DNA from: Mycolicibacterium tusciae
GTDB taxonomy: Bacteria; Actinomycetota; Actinomycetes; Mycobacteriales; Mycobacteriaceae
DNA length: 64,000 nt
Direction: 5' to 3'
Assembly (NCBI RefSeq): GCF_002086795.1
Contig: NZ_MVIM01000003.1
Location: 1-64,000 of the forward strand
Part shown: positions 44,607 to 54,181 of the stretch, piece by piece
How positions within the stretch are numbered: position 1 is the stretch's first letter
Layout of the letters: each line of letters opens with the position of its first letter
Position numbers and translations under genes: made by a program
Notes under the pieces: generated by a model
Database searches by the model: none
What the model was told of the DNA's origin: nothing
Seen by the model: only the letters and a program-made list of their open reading frames with translations

Positions 44607-46213
44607 CCCTCCGCCGCCACCAGCGACCCCAACTTCACGTCGGGATTGTCCCGTTGGAACCCTTCCAGTCGCCACGGGGTGGAGAACAGCACGAGCATGA
44701 CGCCGTCCGTGCGCGTCAGCACCTCCGCTGACACCTGCCGGTTCATGAACTCGGCGTCCGCTGGATCCACCACCCGCGCAACCTGATACGGCAGCGACTC
44801 CAACGAAATCGGCGCACCGATCTCCGTGGCCATCCGGTGGGTCGCCACCTCGAACTGCATCGGTCCGACCGCGGCCAGCACCGGTGCCTGCTCCCCGCGA
44901 CGGTCCGAGCGCAGCACCTGAACGACACCCTCCTGCTCCAGCTGCTCGATCCCGCGCCGAAACTGCTTGTGCTTACTCGGATCTGCGCCGCGCGCCACCG
45001 CGAAATGCTCGGGCGAGAAGCTCGGTATCGGCGGATACTGCACGGGCACATCGACATACAGCGTGTCACCTGGCCGCAACGCAGCCGCGTTCGCCAACCC
45101 GATCACATCACCGGGCCACGCCGTGTCCAACGTCGCGCGCTGCTGACCGAACACCGACTGCGCGTACTTCGTCACGAACGGTTTCCCCGTCGCGGCATGC
45201 GTCAGCACATCCCCACGCTCGAACGTCCCCGACACCACCCGCGCGTACGCGATGCGATCGCGATGCGAGGAGTCCATCCCGGCCTGCACCTTGAAAACGA
45301 AAGCGCTGAAGGGAGATTCGACCTCGCGAAGCGCCCCGTCGACCGAAGCTGCCCCGCTCGGCGCCGGCGCCAGCTCGGCGAGCACATCGAGCAGCTGATT
45401 CACCCCGAAGTTCAACGCCGCCGAGGTGAATAGCGTCGGTGTCGACTCACCGCCCAAGAACGTCGAACGGTCGTAATCGGAGCCGTCCATCGACAGCAGT
45501 TCGGACTCCTCGACCGCTGTCTCCCAATCAACGCCGGCAGCAGCGAAAGCGTCGGCCGCCGCAATGTGTTCTTCCGGCGCCGCGGTCGCACCGCCGGCGG
45601 TACGGGTAAACCGGATAAAACCACCCGTGCGGCGGTCCAACACCCCCTTGAAATCTCCGGCGATGCCGACCGGCCACGTCAGGGGAGTGGGCCGCAAGCC
45701 GATCCGCGACTGGATCTCGTCGATCAATTCCAGCGCGTGGCGCCCGGGCCGGTCCCACTTGTTGATCACCGTGATGATCGGGATCCCTCGGTGCTTACAC
45801 ACCTGGAACAACTTCAACGTCTGCGGCTCGAGGCCCTTCGCCGCGTCGATGAGCATCACCGCGCAGTCCACCGCCGTCAGCACCCGGTAGGTGTCCTCGG
45901 AGAAATCCGCGTGGCCCGGGGTGTCGAGCAGATTGATGACGCACTCGCGATACGGGAACTGCAGCGCCGTCGAGGTGATCGAGATGCCCCTGGCCTTCTC
46001 CATGTCCATCCAGTCCGACACCGTCGAGCGGCGGCCCGCCTTACCGTGAACCGCGCCGGCTTCGGTGATCGCCCGGGCGTGCAGCGCCAGCGCCTCGGTC
46101 AGCGTGGACTTGCCGGCGTCGGGATGGCTGATGACCGCGAAGGTTCGCCGACGGCCGGCCTCTGCGGAGATGCGGCCGGCGGGCGGCGCGGCGGCCAGGG
46201 CGTTTTCGGTCAT
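44603..46213 (-). CDS. prfC: peptide chain release factor 3
   Basis: The 536-residue GTPase has SHPDAGKSTLTE (P-loop), RGISITSTALQF (switch I), LLDTPGHADF (G3), INKWDRPG (G4), then EF-G-like domains II and III ending in LVLFSTPWRLEGFQRDNPDV in this family. RF3 recycles RF1/RF2 from the ribosome after peptide release. I chose ATG 46213; a start at 46246 is possible. The length is normal for the family. Confidence 0.93.
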   Translation of the reverse strand: MTENALAAAPPAGRISAEAGRRRTFAVISHPDAGKSTLTEALALHARAITEAGAVHGKAGRRSTVSDWMDMEKARGISITSTALQFPYRECVINLLDTPGHADFSEDTYRVLTAVDCAVMLIDAAKGLEPQTLKLFQVCKHRGIPIITVINKWDRPGRHALELIDEIQSRIGLRPTPLTWPVGIAGDFKGVLDRRTGGFIRFTRTAGGATAAPEEHIAAADAFAAAGVDWETAVEESELLSMDGSDYDRSTFLGGESTPTLFTSAALNFGVNQLLDVLAELAPAPSGAASVDGALREVESPFSAFVFKVQAGMDSSHRDRIAYARVVSGTFERGDVLTHAATGKPFVTKYAQSVFGQQRATLDTAWPGDVIGLANAAALRPGDTLYVDVPVQYPPIPSFSPEHFAVARGADPSKHKQFRRGIEQLEQEGVVQVLRSDRRGEQAPVLAAVGPMQFEVATHRMATEIGAPISLESLPYQVARVVDPADAEFMNRQVSAEVLTRTDGVMLVLFSTPWRLEGFQRDNPDVKLGSLVAAEG

Positions 46214-46264
46214 AGCACCCGCGATGGTATTGGCCCCGGAGGGCAAACCGTTAATCGAGCCAGG

Positions 46265-47038
46265 TCAGGCGAGGATCGATGCGAGCTCGGTGCGGGGTAT
46301 CGAGACCGTTCGCGGGCCAGCGGCCGAGATGGTCCACTGCCCCTGGCTGAGGAAGAACAGCACCGCGTCATCGGTGAGTGCGAAGTTCTTGTACATCCGC
46401 GCGCCGATGGGGTTGTCACCGACGGTCACGCTCGGCAATTGCTTCTCCAAATCGGCCGCCACGAGACGGTCGAGCATCGCGACGGGGTCGGCTTCTGGTT
46501 TGAACAACTCGTCGAACGTGATCGGCGCCTTCTTGCCGAGGTCGTAATTGAGGGCGTCGTAGTTCGTCACCGGATGAGCGCCACCGAAGTTGACGTACTC
46601 CTCGAAGACCAGGCTTTCGGTGCCCGAGCCCGGCGCACCCGATCGGAATGTCCGCGACTTGATGTCGAGCGCCTTGGGCACATCGCGGGCTGGCTGCTCC
46701 TCGACCAAGTCGATGAACTCGTCGCGTTGGTCGGTCAGGACGTCCTCCACCGCGTCCTGGTCGGGGTAGTCGACGGGGAAGCTCATGTCGATCGTGTAGT
46801 CGGGCGTCTCGGTGTGGACCGTGCAGAGGCCGGCATCACCGACCGTTCCCTCGAGCTCGGTGCACGCGGAGGACCCCGCAGCCGTGGCGGTCGGCGCCGC
46901 GGACGTGGTGGCCGTCCCGGACGTCGAGGTTGTCGGCGGCGTCGTGACGGCCTCCGAGGGCGCCGGTTCGGTGGAGCTGTCGCACGCCGCCACAGTGAGG
47001 ATCACCGCGACCGCAATCACCAGGTGCCGCTTCTTCAT
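46265..47038 (-). CDS. lipoprotein of the RsiV/DUF3298 type
   Basis: The 257-residue product starts MKKRHLVIAVAVILTVAAC with a lipobox VAAC, then a Thr/Ser/Ala-rich linker and a C-terminal domain. EEYVNFGGAHPVTNYDALNY and ITFDELFKP are the hallmarks of DUF3298/RsiV-like proteins, also found in the mycobacterial MPT64-like group. It is anchored outside the cell; function is unknown. The first in-frame ATG is 47056 but 47038 gives the cleaner signal peptide. Confidence 0.85.
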   Translation of the reverse strand: MKKRHLVIAVAVILTVAACDSSTEPAPSEAVTTPPTTSTSGTATTSAAPTATAAGSSACTELEGTVGDAGLCTVHTETPDYTIDMSFPVDYPDQDAVEDVLTDQRDEFIDLVEEQPARDVPKALDIKSRTFRSGAPGSGTESLVFEEYVNFGGAHPVTNYDALNYDLGKKAPITFDELFKPEADPVAMLDRLVAADLEKQLPSVTVGDNPIGARMYKNFALTDDAVLFFLSQGQWTISAAGPRTVSIPRTELASILA

Positions 47039-47087
47039 GTATGGAGCATGCCTCACTCGACATCAGCGGTCACTGCAATCACCAGGG

Positions 47088-48665
47088 TCAGCCGACGGCA
47101 GACGCCGACGGCGGGGCCGAACCACCCTCCGGCTCGCGGTCCGTCATCAACGCGACGATCTCGTCGCGGTCGGCCGCCGAGGGAAGGCCCATCCCGCGCG
47201 CATACCCGTAGACCTCATGCAGCGGGGTCGAGCCAGTCCGGCCCTGAAGGATGTCCACCGACTCCGTCCTGATCAGGCCGGGGTGCTCCACGCCGCAGGC
47301 CTCGGCCACCTTAACCAAATCACGGCGCAGCGTCTTGATGTAGTTCGCCATCCGCTCGGCCTTGACCTCCGGCACCACGCCGCGGGCCAGCCACGCGTTT
47401 TGAGTGGCGACGCCGGTGGGACACGTGTCGGTGTGGCACTTCTGCGCTTGAATGCAGCCGATCGCCAGCATGGCCTCCCGTGCGACATTGACCATGTCGC
47501 AGCCGAGCGCGAAGCCGATGATCGCGTTGTCGGGCAGGCCGAGCTTGCCGCCACCGATGAAGACGACCTGCTCATGCAGACCCCGCTCGGCGAAGATTTG
47601 GTACACCTGAGCGAAACCGAGTTGAAAGGGCAGCGAAACGGTGTCGGTGAAGATCATCGGCGCCGCGCCCGTGCCGCCCTCGCCGCCGTCGATGGTCACG
47701 AAGTCGACCCCGCGCCCGGTCTCGCGCATGAGATCGGTTAGCTCGCACCAGAATTCGAGATCCCCGACGGCCGACTTGATCCCGACCGGCAAACCCGTCT
47801 CGGCGGCGAGCAGTTCAACCCAGTCCAGCAAGCTGTCAGTGTCGCTGAACTCCGCATGTCGCGACGGGCTGATGCAGTCGCGGCCCTCCGGCACCCCGCG
47901 CGCCTCGGCGATCTCGGCCGACACCTTCGGCGCGGGCAGCAGCCCGCCGAGGCTCGGCTTGGCGCCCTGACTGAGCTTGATTTCGAGAGCACGGACCGGA
48001 GCGCCGGCCACCACGGCCTTGAGCTTGTCGAGATCGAAACGACCCTCGTCGTCCCGGCAGCCGAAATACGCTGTGCCGATCTGGAAGACGAGCTCGCCGC
48101 CGTGCCGGTGATATCGCGAAATGCCGCCCTCGCCGGTGTTGTGTAGACAGTCCGCCAGCGCCGCGCCGCGGTTCAGTGCCTCGACCGCGTTGCCTGACAG
48201 CGAGCCGAAACTCATTGCCGAAATGTTCACAATCGACTTGGGCCGGAATGCCTTGGGGCGGTTGCGTGCTGCGCCCATCACTTTGGCGCAGGGCACCTCG
48301 AGTTCGTGCCCGGCCTTGGGCGCCGACGGCGGGTCGGCTCTGCTGAACGTGCGGTGCTTGATCACCGGGTAGCCGGCGGTGTACTCGAGATCGTTGTCCG
48401 TGCCGAAGCCGAAGTAGTTGTTCTCCTTCTTCGCCGAGGCGTACACCCAGCGACGCTGATCGCGAGTGAACGGGCGCTCCTCGTCGTTGGCCGCCACGAT
48501 GTACTGCCGAAGCTCGGGGCCGATCGCTTCGATCAGATAGCGAGCGTGTCCGAGCAGCGGATAGTTGCGCAGCAGCGCGTGCTTGCGCTGGAACAGGTCG
48601 CGCGCGACGACAGCCCCCACCGTCGAGGCGGCCGCGGCCGCGAGCGCGCGAACAGCCCTGCCCAT
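47088..48665 (-). CDS. FMN-binding glutamate synthase family protein
   Basis: The 525-residue protein starts with a hydrophobic segment and contains the FMN-binding TIM-barrel of the glutamate synthase central region, e.g. SAMSFGSLSGNAVEAL, IKLSQGAKPSLGG and TIDGGEGGTGAAP. It also has the 3Fe-4S motif C-IQAQK-C-HTDT-C with C-x5-C-x4-C spacing. It lacks the amidotransferase and NADPH domains, as in the stand-alone family. The substrate is unknown. I chose ATG 48665 because the longer frame upstream is read through the promoter region of the divergent serine hydrolase. Confidence 0.9.
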   Translation of the reverse strand: MGRAVRALAAAAASTVGAVVARDLFQRKHALLRNYPLLGHARYLIEAIGPELRQYIVAANDEERPFTRDQRRWVYASAKKENNYFGFGTDNDLEYTAGYPVIKHRTFSRADPPSAPKAGHELEVPCAKVMGAARNRPKAFRPKSIVNISAMSFGSLSGNAVEALNRGAALADCLHNTGEGGISRYHRHGGELVFQIGTAYFGCRDDEGRFDLDKLKAVVAGAPVRALEIKLSQGAKPSLGGLLPAPKVSAEIAEARGVPEGRDCISPSRHAEFSDTDSLLDWVELLAAETGLPVGIKSAVGDLEFWCELTDLMRETGRGVDFVTIDGGEGGTGAAPMIFTDTVSLPFQLGFAQVYQIFAERGLHEQVVFIGGGKLGLPDNAIIGFALGCDMVNVAREAMLAIGCIQAQKCHTDTCPTGVATQNAWLARGVVPEVKAERMANYIKTLRRDLVKVAEACGVEHPGLIRTESVDILQGRTGSTPLHEVYGYARGMGLPSAADRDEIVALMTDREPEGGSAPPSASAVG

Positions 48666-48777
48666 GCGGGCAGTGTTTCCGCGCTGGCGGGGCGTAAACC
48701 CCGCTTCCCGTTTCTGCCCGCGGCGTGTCCACGCACCGTGCGATGATGCCCGCACGCCATACGCGAAGGAGATTCCG

Positions 48778-49929
48778 ATGGGGTTCGAACGAATCGACGA
48801 CCTACTCAACGGCGTAACGGCCGACGGGTCCCTGCACGGCATCGCCGCCACGGTCGTCTGCCGCGACGGCGTCCTCTACGAGGGCGCGGCCGGAGACGCC
48901 CGGCCCGACACCATCTTCCGCAACGCATCGATGACCAAGGCCGTGGCGACCACCGCGGCGCTGCAGCTCGTCGAGGAGGGCCGCCTCGACCTCGACGCGA
49001 CGGTGGCCTCGATCGTCCCCGAGTTCGGCGAGCTCCAGGTGCTCGACGGGTTCGAGGACGGGCAACCGGTCCTTCGCGCGCCCAAGACCCAGGCCACCGT
49101 CCGCCAGCTGATGAACCACACGTCCGGCTGCGGCTACTTCTTCCTCAACGAGAAGCTCCACAAGTACTGCATGGACCACGGATTCCCCCACGTGCTCACC
49201 GGGCTCAAACAGAGCATCAGCTCGCCGCTGGTCCACGATCCCGGCACGGTCTGGGAGTACGGCGTCAGCACCGACTGGGTCGGCCAGGTCGTCGAGGCCG
49301 TCAGCGGCCAGACGCTGGGCGACTACCTCGCCGAGAATGTCTACGGCCCGCTCGGCATGACGGACTCGACGTTCACCCCCACCGACGAACAGCGCGCGCG
49401 CTTCCTGCCCGTCCTCACCCGGGCGGCGGACGGCAGCCTGGTGCCGACCGAGATCGACCTCGATGTCGAGCAGGAATGGCATTCAGGCGGCCACGGGTCC
49501 TACGGGACGATTCGCGACTACGGGCGGTTTGTCCGCGCGTGGGTCAACGGCGGCGAACTCGACGGCAGGCGCATCCTCAACGAGGCGACGGTGGAGCTCG
49601 CGCTGCGGGACCACCTCGACGGGGCACCGCTGCCGAAGAAACTGGAGCCGACTGTTCCCGAACTGGCCAACCCGGTCGAGCTGCTCGACGTCCCGCAGGG
49701 GTGGGGCCTGGGGTTCCACGTGTACTCGATCGATCTGCCCGGTATGCGCAGCGCCGGCTCCGGCGACTGGTCGGGCCTGTTCAACACCTACTTCTGGGTC
49801 GACCGCAAGGCAGGGATCGGCGCCGTCATCGCGACGCAACTGCTGCCGTTCTTCGACGCCAAGATGGTCGAGACCGCCCTCGGCTTCGAGGCCACCGTCT
49901 ACGCCGAGCTCCGCGCGGCGGTGTCCTGA
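48778..49929 (+). CDS. serine hydrolase / beta-lactamase-family esterase
   Basis: The 383-residue protein is a class C beta-lactamase-fold hydrolase. The nucleophile motif S-x-x-K appears as ASMTK near residue 46, the second motif as YGVSTDW (Tyr near 160) and the third as a GSGDWSG-type loop near residue 326. Such proteins act as esterases or D-amino-acid peptidases in mycobacteria (Lip/EstB-like). AAGGAG lies upstream of ATG 48778; a longer frame from 48565 is not used. No signal peptide is seen, so it is probably cytoplasmic. Confidence 0.9.
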   Translation: MGFERIDDLLNGVTADGSLHGIAATVVCRDGVLYEGAAGDARPDTIFRNASMTKAVATTAALQLVEEGRLDLDATVASIVPEFGELQVLDGFEDGQPVLRAPKTQATVRQLMNHTSGCGYFFLNEKLHKYCMDHGFPHVLTGLKQSISSPLVHDPGTVWEYGVSTDWVGQVVEAVSGQTLGDYLAENVYGPLGMTDSTFTPTDEQRARFLPVLTRAADGSLVPTEIDLDVEQEWHSGGHGSYGTIRDYGRFVRAWVNGGELDGRRILNEATVELALRDHLDGAPLPKKLEPTVPELANPVELLDVPQGWGLGFHVYSIDLPGMRSAGSGDWSGLFNTYFWVDRKAGIGAVIATQLLPFFDAKMVETALGFEATVYAELRAAVS

Positions 49930-50095
49930 GCACTGGGCGCCGCGCGGCGCCGACCGCTGTGGGAAGATTCAACGCATTCGTATCGGCGTGATGATGCGAT
50001 GCGCGGGGGTTCCGCCTGGTTCCACACCCTCGACAGGGTTGTCGGTCGGCGCATCTGTCACGTCTGGAAAAGCCCGGAAGATGTTTGGAGTTTCC

Positions 50096-51631
50096 ATGTC
50101 CGCCCATAGGGTTTCTCAGCACGATCCTGCCCCGATTGTGGTGCTGATCGCCGCGATGCTGGCGTGGCTGGTGTCGGCCGTAGCCCTGACCGAGTCGACG
50201 ACGTGGCCGACAGCGGCCGTCGTCGCCGTGACGGCAGGGTTCGGGCTGCTGGTTGGTGCGGTGAGCCGCGCGATCGCCTCCGGTGCGATTCGTCGGGGCG
50301 CCGGTGTCGCGGGTCGGGCTGCTGTCCTGATTGCCATCGGGCTCGTCGTCGGCGAACTCGCCGCTGTCGTCGTGTTCTCCGGATCGATTGATCGGCTGCT
50401 CGGCGAGCAGGCGGCGCGCACCGCCGAGTCCACCCCGGCCGCATCGCAAGCCGCGGCCGACCTCGACCGGAATCGCACGGCGCGCCGCGGGCTCGACGAC
50501 GCGGTGGAGCAGGCCGTGCAACGCCGTCAGGAGGCCCTGGTGGTGGCCCGTTGTGAGTTCAACCCTCGGCCCGACTGCCCGCAAATCACCATCACCGGTG
50601 TGCCCGGTGCCGGCCCGGAAACCCGCACGGCGAACGACTTTCTCGCCGACGCCCAGCGCACGCTCGACGCCGCGTTGGCCGAGCGGGACCGTCAGGCACC
50701 CGTGCTTGATGCCCAGATCGCCGATGGCGAGCAGGCGCTGACGCAGGCCCGGCAGGCCGCGATCGCCGACACGGATCGCGGGCTGGGCGCTCGGTGGGTC
50801 GCGATGAACGATCACACGTTGGCCGATGCGGGTGCTCTCGTCATGCGACTGCTCGTCGACGGATTCTTCGTCCTGCTCAGCTTGCTGCCCCTGATCCTCA
50901 AGCTGTGGCGGGGCGAGACGTCGCAGGATCGCGTTGTTGCCGCCGATGTCGAGCGGGATACAGCGGAACTTCACGCCGACACCGCGATCGCGGTGAAGCG
51001 GGCCGAGGTACGCGCAGCCATCGACACCATGTGGGCCGAACAGCAACTGGCCAGTGCCCGCATGGCCGTCGAGGCCCAGCTCGAGATCGATCGCGAGGAG
51101 CAACGCCGCCGGGTGATCGAGGCGACCGAGCCGGCGGTGACCGCACGATCTGAGCGCATACCTCAGGCCGCGATTGAGGATGTGTTCCTGCCGATCGCCG
51201 CCGAGGCCGAAGCGGCCAGCCTCTTACCGGCCGAGTTGCCCGCGGTGGTGGACGACGCATCGGAGGACGACGACCGCTCGGTGGAGCGGTCCGGGCGTCC
51301 GCTGATCCCGGCCATTCCGGACGTCACCCGGGCCGCTGCGCGCTGGATTCGTCCCCTGGTGCCGCCGATCCTCGCCAACGCGATCGACACCACCACCAAG
51401 CCGCTGCGGGGCATGCGGCAGATCTTCGAGGAGACCGAAGAGATCCACATCTCGATGCGACGCACCCACAGGGTGAGTTCTCACATCGAGGAGGCCGAGG
51501 AGGCTGGGCAAGCCACCGAGCATGTGTCACCCGCAGTGTCGAGGGGCGACGATCAGGCCGAACTTGCCGGGAGCAGCGCGCGTGAACTGCGCGGGCAGCG
51601 CGGCCCCCGGGAACTCCCTCCGGGGCGCTAG
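50096..51631 (+). CDS. DUF4407 membrane protein
   Basis: The 511-residue protein has four predicted membrane helices: three near the N terminus (from PIVVLIAAMLAWLVSAVAL) and one at about residue 265 (LVDGFFVLLSLLPLILKLW). Between and after them are long coiled-coil-like Glu/Arg/Ala regions, the layout of DUF4407. An external segment carries two Cys (CEFNPRPDC). GGAG lies before ATG 50096. The stop overlaps the convergent reductase gene. Its role is unknown; the architecture suggests a large membrane scaffold. Confidence 0.87.
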   Translation: MSAHRVSQHDPAPIVVLIAAMLAWLVSAVALTESTTWPTAAVVAVTAGFGLLVGAVSRAIASGAIRRGAGVAGRAAVLIAIGLVVGELAAVVVFSGSIDRLLGEQAARTAESTPAASQAAADLDRNRTARRGLDDAVEQAVQRRQEALVVARCEFNPRPDCPQITITGVPGAGPETRTANDFLADAQRTLDAALAERDRQAPVLDAQIADGEQALTQARQAAIADTDRGLGARWVAMNDHTLADAGALVMRLLVDGFFVLLSLLPLILKLWRGETSQDRVVAADVERDTAELHADTAIAVKRAEVRAAIDTMWAEQQLASARMAVEAQLEIDREEQRRRVIEATEPAVTARSERIPQAAIEDVFLPIAAEAEAASLLPAELPAVVDDASEDDDRSVERSGRPLIPAIPDVTRAAARWIRPLVPPILANAIDTTTKPLRGMRQIFEETEEIHISMRRTHRVSSHIEEAEEAGQATEHVSPAVSRGDDQAELAGSSARELRGQRGPRELPPGR

Positions 51632-52242
51632 CGCTTCACCGCATAGCGCAGATGTGCCACACCCGGCGCATGCAGGACGCGCACCAGTTCCAGCTCGGGG
51701 ACGCCGGCCTCGAAGCCGTCGAACAAGCGCTCGCCCGAGCCGAGGATCACCGGCGACACCTGCAGGTCGATCTCGTCGACAAGGCCGGCCTTGATCGCCT
51801 GCCGCGCGCACGAAGCACCGCCGGCGATGGAGATGTCGCGGTCGCCGGCGGCGGCCCGGGCTTGTGCGTAGGCGGCTTCGATGCCGTCGGTCACGAAATG
51901 GAAGGTGGTTCCCCCCTCCATCTCGATGGGCTCGTGCGGGTAGTGCGTGAGGACAAACACCGGGCAGTGATACGGCGGGGTGTCGCCCCACCAGCCTTTC
52001 CAGTCCGAATCGGCCCAGTCGCCGCGGATGGGGCCGAACATGTTGCGGCCCATGATGGTTGCGCCCATGCCGTCGAGCATCTCCGATATCACCTGCTGGT
52101 TGACCGGATGCTCACTGGCCGGCCCGATATGCCAGCCATGCACATTGATCCCACCCACGCCGAGAGGATTCTCCTCACTTTGGTCGGGTCCGGCGACGTA
52201 GCCGTCCGCTGACATCGACATCGACAGGTTGGTTCGCGTCAT
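51628..52242 (-). CDS. dihydrofolate-reductase-like (RibD C-terminal) protein
   Basis: The 204-residue product has the DHFR/RibD-C fold pattern: an N-terminal NLSMSMSADGYVAGPDQ, GATIMGRNMFGP in the middle, and SIAGGASCARQAIKAGLVDE near the C terminus. Members are NADPH-dependent reductases; most actinobacterial ones lack a known substrate. I chose ATG 52242; ATG 52269 is in frame upstream. It is divergent from the DUF1206 gene. Confidence 0.88.
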   Translation of the reverse strand: MTRTNLSMSMSADGYVAGPDQSEENPLGVGGINVHGWHIGPASEHPVNQQVISEMLDGMGATIMGRNMFGPIRGDWADSDWKGWWGDTPPYHCPVFVLTHYPHEPIEMEGGTTFHFVTDGIEAAYAQARAAAGDRDISIAGGASCARQAIKAGLVDEIDLQVSPVILGSGERLFDGFEAGVPELELVRVLHAPGVAHLRYAVKR

Positions 52243-52375
52243 GCCCAAGGAGACCACCCGGCCCCCCAAACCTCATCGCCGGGCGGGCGAATCGGGCGCG
52301 CAAACCCACCGTTTACGGTGCGTCAGCGCGCCGAATTCGTTTCAGCTGTCCACGCCGAGGGTAAGAAGTGCCGGC

Positions 52376-53188
52376 ATGGCGAGCGTCAAGGGTGCGGTCA
52401 ACGAAGCCACCCAGACGCGCGTCGTCGAATGGATCGCGCGGGCGGGCTATCCGGTCAGCGGGGTACTGCATCTGCTCATCGCGTACCTGATCGTCCGGGT
52501 CGCGCTGGGCTTCGGTGGTGACGCCGACCAGACCGGCGCGCTGGCGACGCTTGCCCGCAGTGGTGGCGGCGCGCTGCCGCTGTGGATCGTCGCCGCCGGA
52601 CTCATCGCACTGGCGATGTGGCGGTTCGCGGAAGCGGTACTGGGCCTGCATCCTGGCGAAAGCACCCACGCCCACCACCGCGATTCGCCAATCAGCGACC
52701 GGCTCAGGGCCTTCGGACTGGGTCTCCTCTACTGCGCCGTCGCATTCACCGCCATCCAGTTCGCGCTGAACGTGTCGCGCTGGGGCAAGGACGCGACCGA
52801 AGGACTGAGCGCACGGTTGATGCAGTCCGGCGGCGGCAAGACCGTACTGGTCATCGTCGGATTCGTCGTCGCCGCAATCGGCGCCTATTACGTGCACAAA
52901 GGAGCGACCCGGAAATTCCTCAACGACCTGACGGTTCCGGGCGGCCGGCTGATCACGGTGCTCGGCATCTGCGGTCATGTCGGGGAAGGGTTCGTGCTGT
53001 TCTCGGCGGGCTTGTCCGTCATCGCGGCGACATACATGAGCGATCCGGCCAAGGCGACCGGTCTGGACGCAGCGGTCAAATCGCTGGGGCACGCGCAGTT
53101 CGGAACGGCGATCTTGATCGCTGCCGCAACGGGTTTCGCGGCATACGGCTTGTACAGCTTTGCGTTGGCACGCTACTCGCGGATGTGA
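52376..53188 (+). CDS. DUF1206 membrane protein
   Basis: The 270-residue protein has six hydrophobic segments in three repeated pairs, as in DUF1206, starting with VEWIARAGYPVSGVLHLLIA; similar G-x-x-x-G patterns return twice. It is an integral membrane protein of unknown function common in actinobacteria. I chose ATG 52376. Its last 113 bases overlap the end of the convergent small membrane protein gene. Confidence 0.88.
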   Translation: MASVKGAVNEATQTRVVEWIARAGYPVSGVLHLLIAYLIVRVALGFGGDADQTGALATLARSGGGALPLWIVAAGLIALAMWRFAEAVLGLHPGESTHAHHRDSPISDRLRAFGLGLLYCAVAFTAIQFALNVSRWGKDATEGLSARLMQSGGGKTVLVIVGFVVAAIGAYYVHKGATRKFLNDLTVPGGRLITVLGICGHVGEGFVLFSAGLSVIAATYMSDPAKATGLDAAVKSLGHAQFGTAILIAAATGFAAYGLYSFALARYSRM

Positions 53189-53516
53189 GCAGCCGCTCTT
53201 GGCCTTCTCGTGTAGCGCGATAGCTCTGCAGATACCGGTCGATCTGCTCACGCCGCAGTGGCCGCGCCCAGATGTTCGAACCCTCGATCTCGATGCCGCT
53301 GTCGTTGGACGCCGCGCGCTTGCGGGCACCGACGCGGAACCCTGCGACCGTCACGACCATCAAGACGACCAATCCGGCGCCGATGATCCCGGCCAGCGGA
53401 CTCCTGGCCGCCAGCGAGTAGACGAACGTCCCGAGTGCGACGAACGTCAAAAGGAACAACACATACGCCACATTCGTCGGAGAAATTCGTCCCAGTACCT
53501 TTCTCATCCCTCTCAC
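53076..53516 (-). CDS. small membrane protein with two helices
   Basis: The 146-residue product has two membrane helices (about 17-38 and 41-63) then a soluble part containing GIEIEGSNIWARPLRREQID, followed by a tail that lies on top of the DUF1206 gene. The tail is probably less constrained; many relatives would end soon after the Tyr/Arg-rich segment. It starts at 53516 or ATG 53507 and is divergent from the TetR gene, with the palindromic operator between them, so it is probably the regulator's target. Confidence 0.7.
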   Translation of the reverse strand: MRGMRKVLGRISPTNVAYVLFLLTFVALGTFVYSLAARSPLAGIIGAGLVVLMVVTVAGFRVGARKRAASNDSGIEIEGSNIWARPLRREQIDRYLQSYRATREGQERLLTSASSVPTQSCTSRMPRNPLRQRSRSPFRTARAPAI

Positions 53517-53531
53517 CTCTACCGTCTATCA

Positions 53532-53573
53532 AAACGCTACGCGTATCGTAGCGCTACGCCTAGTGTAGCGTTT
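53532..53573. promoter_or_regulatory. palindromic operator between TetR gene and its divergent neighbour
   Basis: Outer arms AAACGCTAC (53532-53540) and GTAGCGTTT (53565-53573) are inverted, and a perfect 12-bp palindrome CGTAGCGCTACG sits at 53547-53558. GTAGCG/CGCTAC occurs four times within 42 bp. It is placed to control both the small membrane protein and the TetR gene, as expected for a TetR-family operator. Confidence 0.7.
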
Positions 53574-53614
53574 GGTCGGCTCCGGGTATTCCCGGTGAGA
53601 AGAAGGGGGAGTCG

Positions 53615-54181
53615 ATGGCGCAACGGCCAACCACCGACGAACGCATCGCCGACGCCACCCTGGCGTTGCTGCGCACCAAAGGTGCCGGCGCGGTGACGGT
53701 CGAAGCGGTGGCGGCGCGCTCGGGTATAGCCAAGACGACGATCTATCGACGGCACCGCGACCGCCGCGCCATGCTCTCCGCCGCGTTGACGGGAATCGCC
53801 AATCCGGAACCGCTCGCAGACGACGCGACGGCGCCCGATCGGTTGCGGTGGGTCATCCAGGAAGCCGTCAAGGCCATCGACGACGGAATCGGCTTCGGTG
53901 GCCTGGCGTCGCTGCTCACCGATGACGACCCCGACTTCACGAAGCTCTTCCGCCGTATCCTCGCCCGCCAGCGAGCGAAACTGGAGTCAGTGATCGACGA
54001 CGCCAAAGGCGACGGGTCCTTTCGCGCCGATGTCGACGGCGCGACCTTGATCGACGCGATCGTCGGTGCGCACATCGCCGAACGTTCCCGCACCGGTCGG
54101 ATCACAGCGGCATGGGAGCGACGGCTGTTCGACCTCTTCCGGCCCAGCGTGCTCACACGAGTGCAAAGCTGTTCATCGTGA
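53615..54181 (+). CDS. TetR-family transcriptional regulator
   Basis: The 188-residue protein starts with a TetR DNA-binding domain: ERIADATLALLRTKGAGAVT, then VAARSGIAKTTIYRRHRDRR as the helix-turn-helix. The ligand-binding part is divergent. It overlaps the PP2C phosphatase gene as GTGA, an unusual pairing that may link its signal to phosphorylation control. It probably autoregulates through the operator at 53532-53573. Confidence 0.9.
   Translation: MAQRPTTDERIADATLALLRTKGAGAVTVEAVAARSGIAKTTIYRRHRDRRAMLSAALTGIANPEPLADDATAPDRLRWVIQEAVKAIDDGIGFGGLASLLTDDDPDFTKLFRRILARQRAKLESVIDDAKGDGSFRADVDGATLIDAIVGAHIAERSRTGRITAAWERRLFDLFRPSVLTRVQSCSS

Noticed and set aside
45566..47272. A 568-codon plus-strand frame spanning prfC and the lipoprotein gene
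   Set aside because: It crosses two real minus-strand genes and the gap between them, with Arg-rich composition and no domain.
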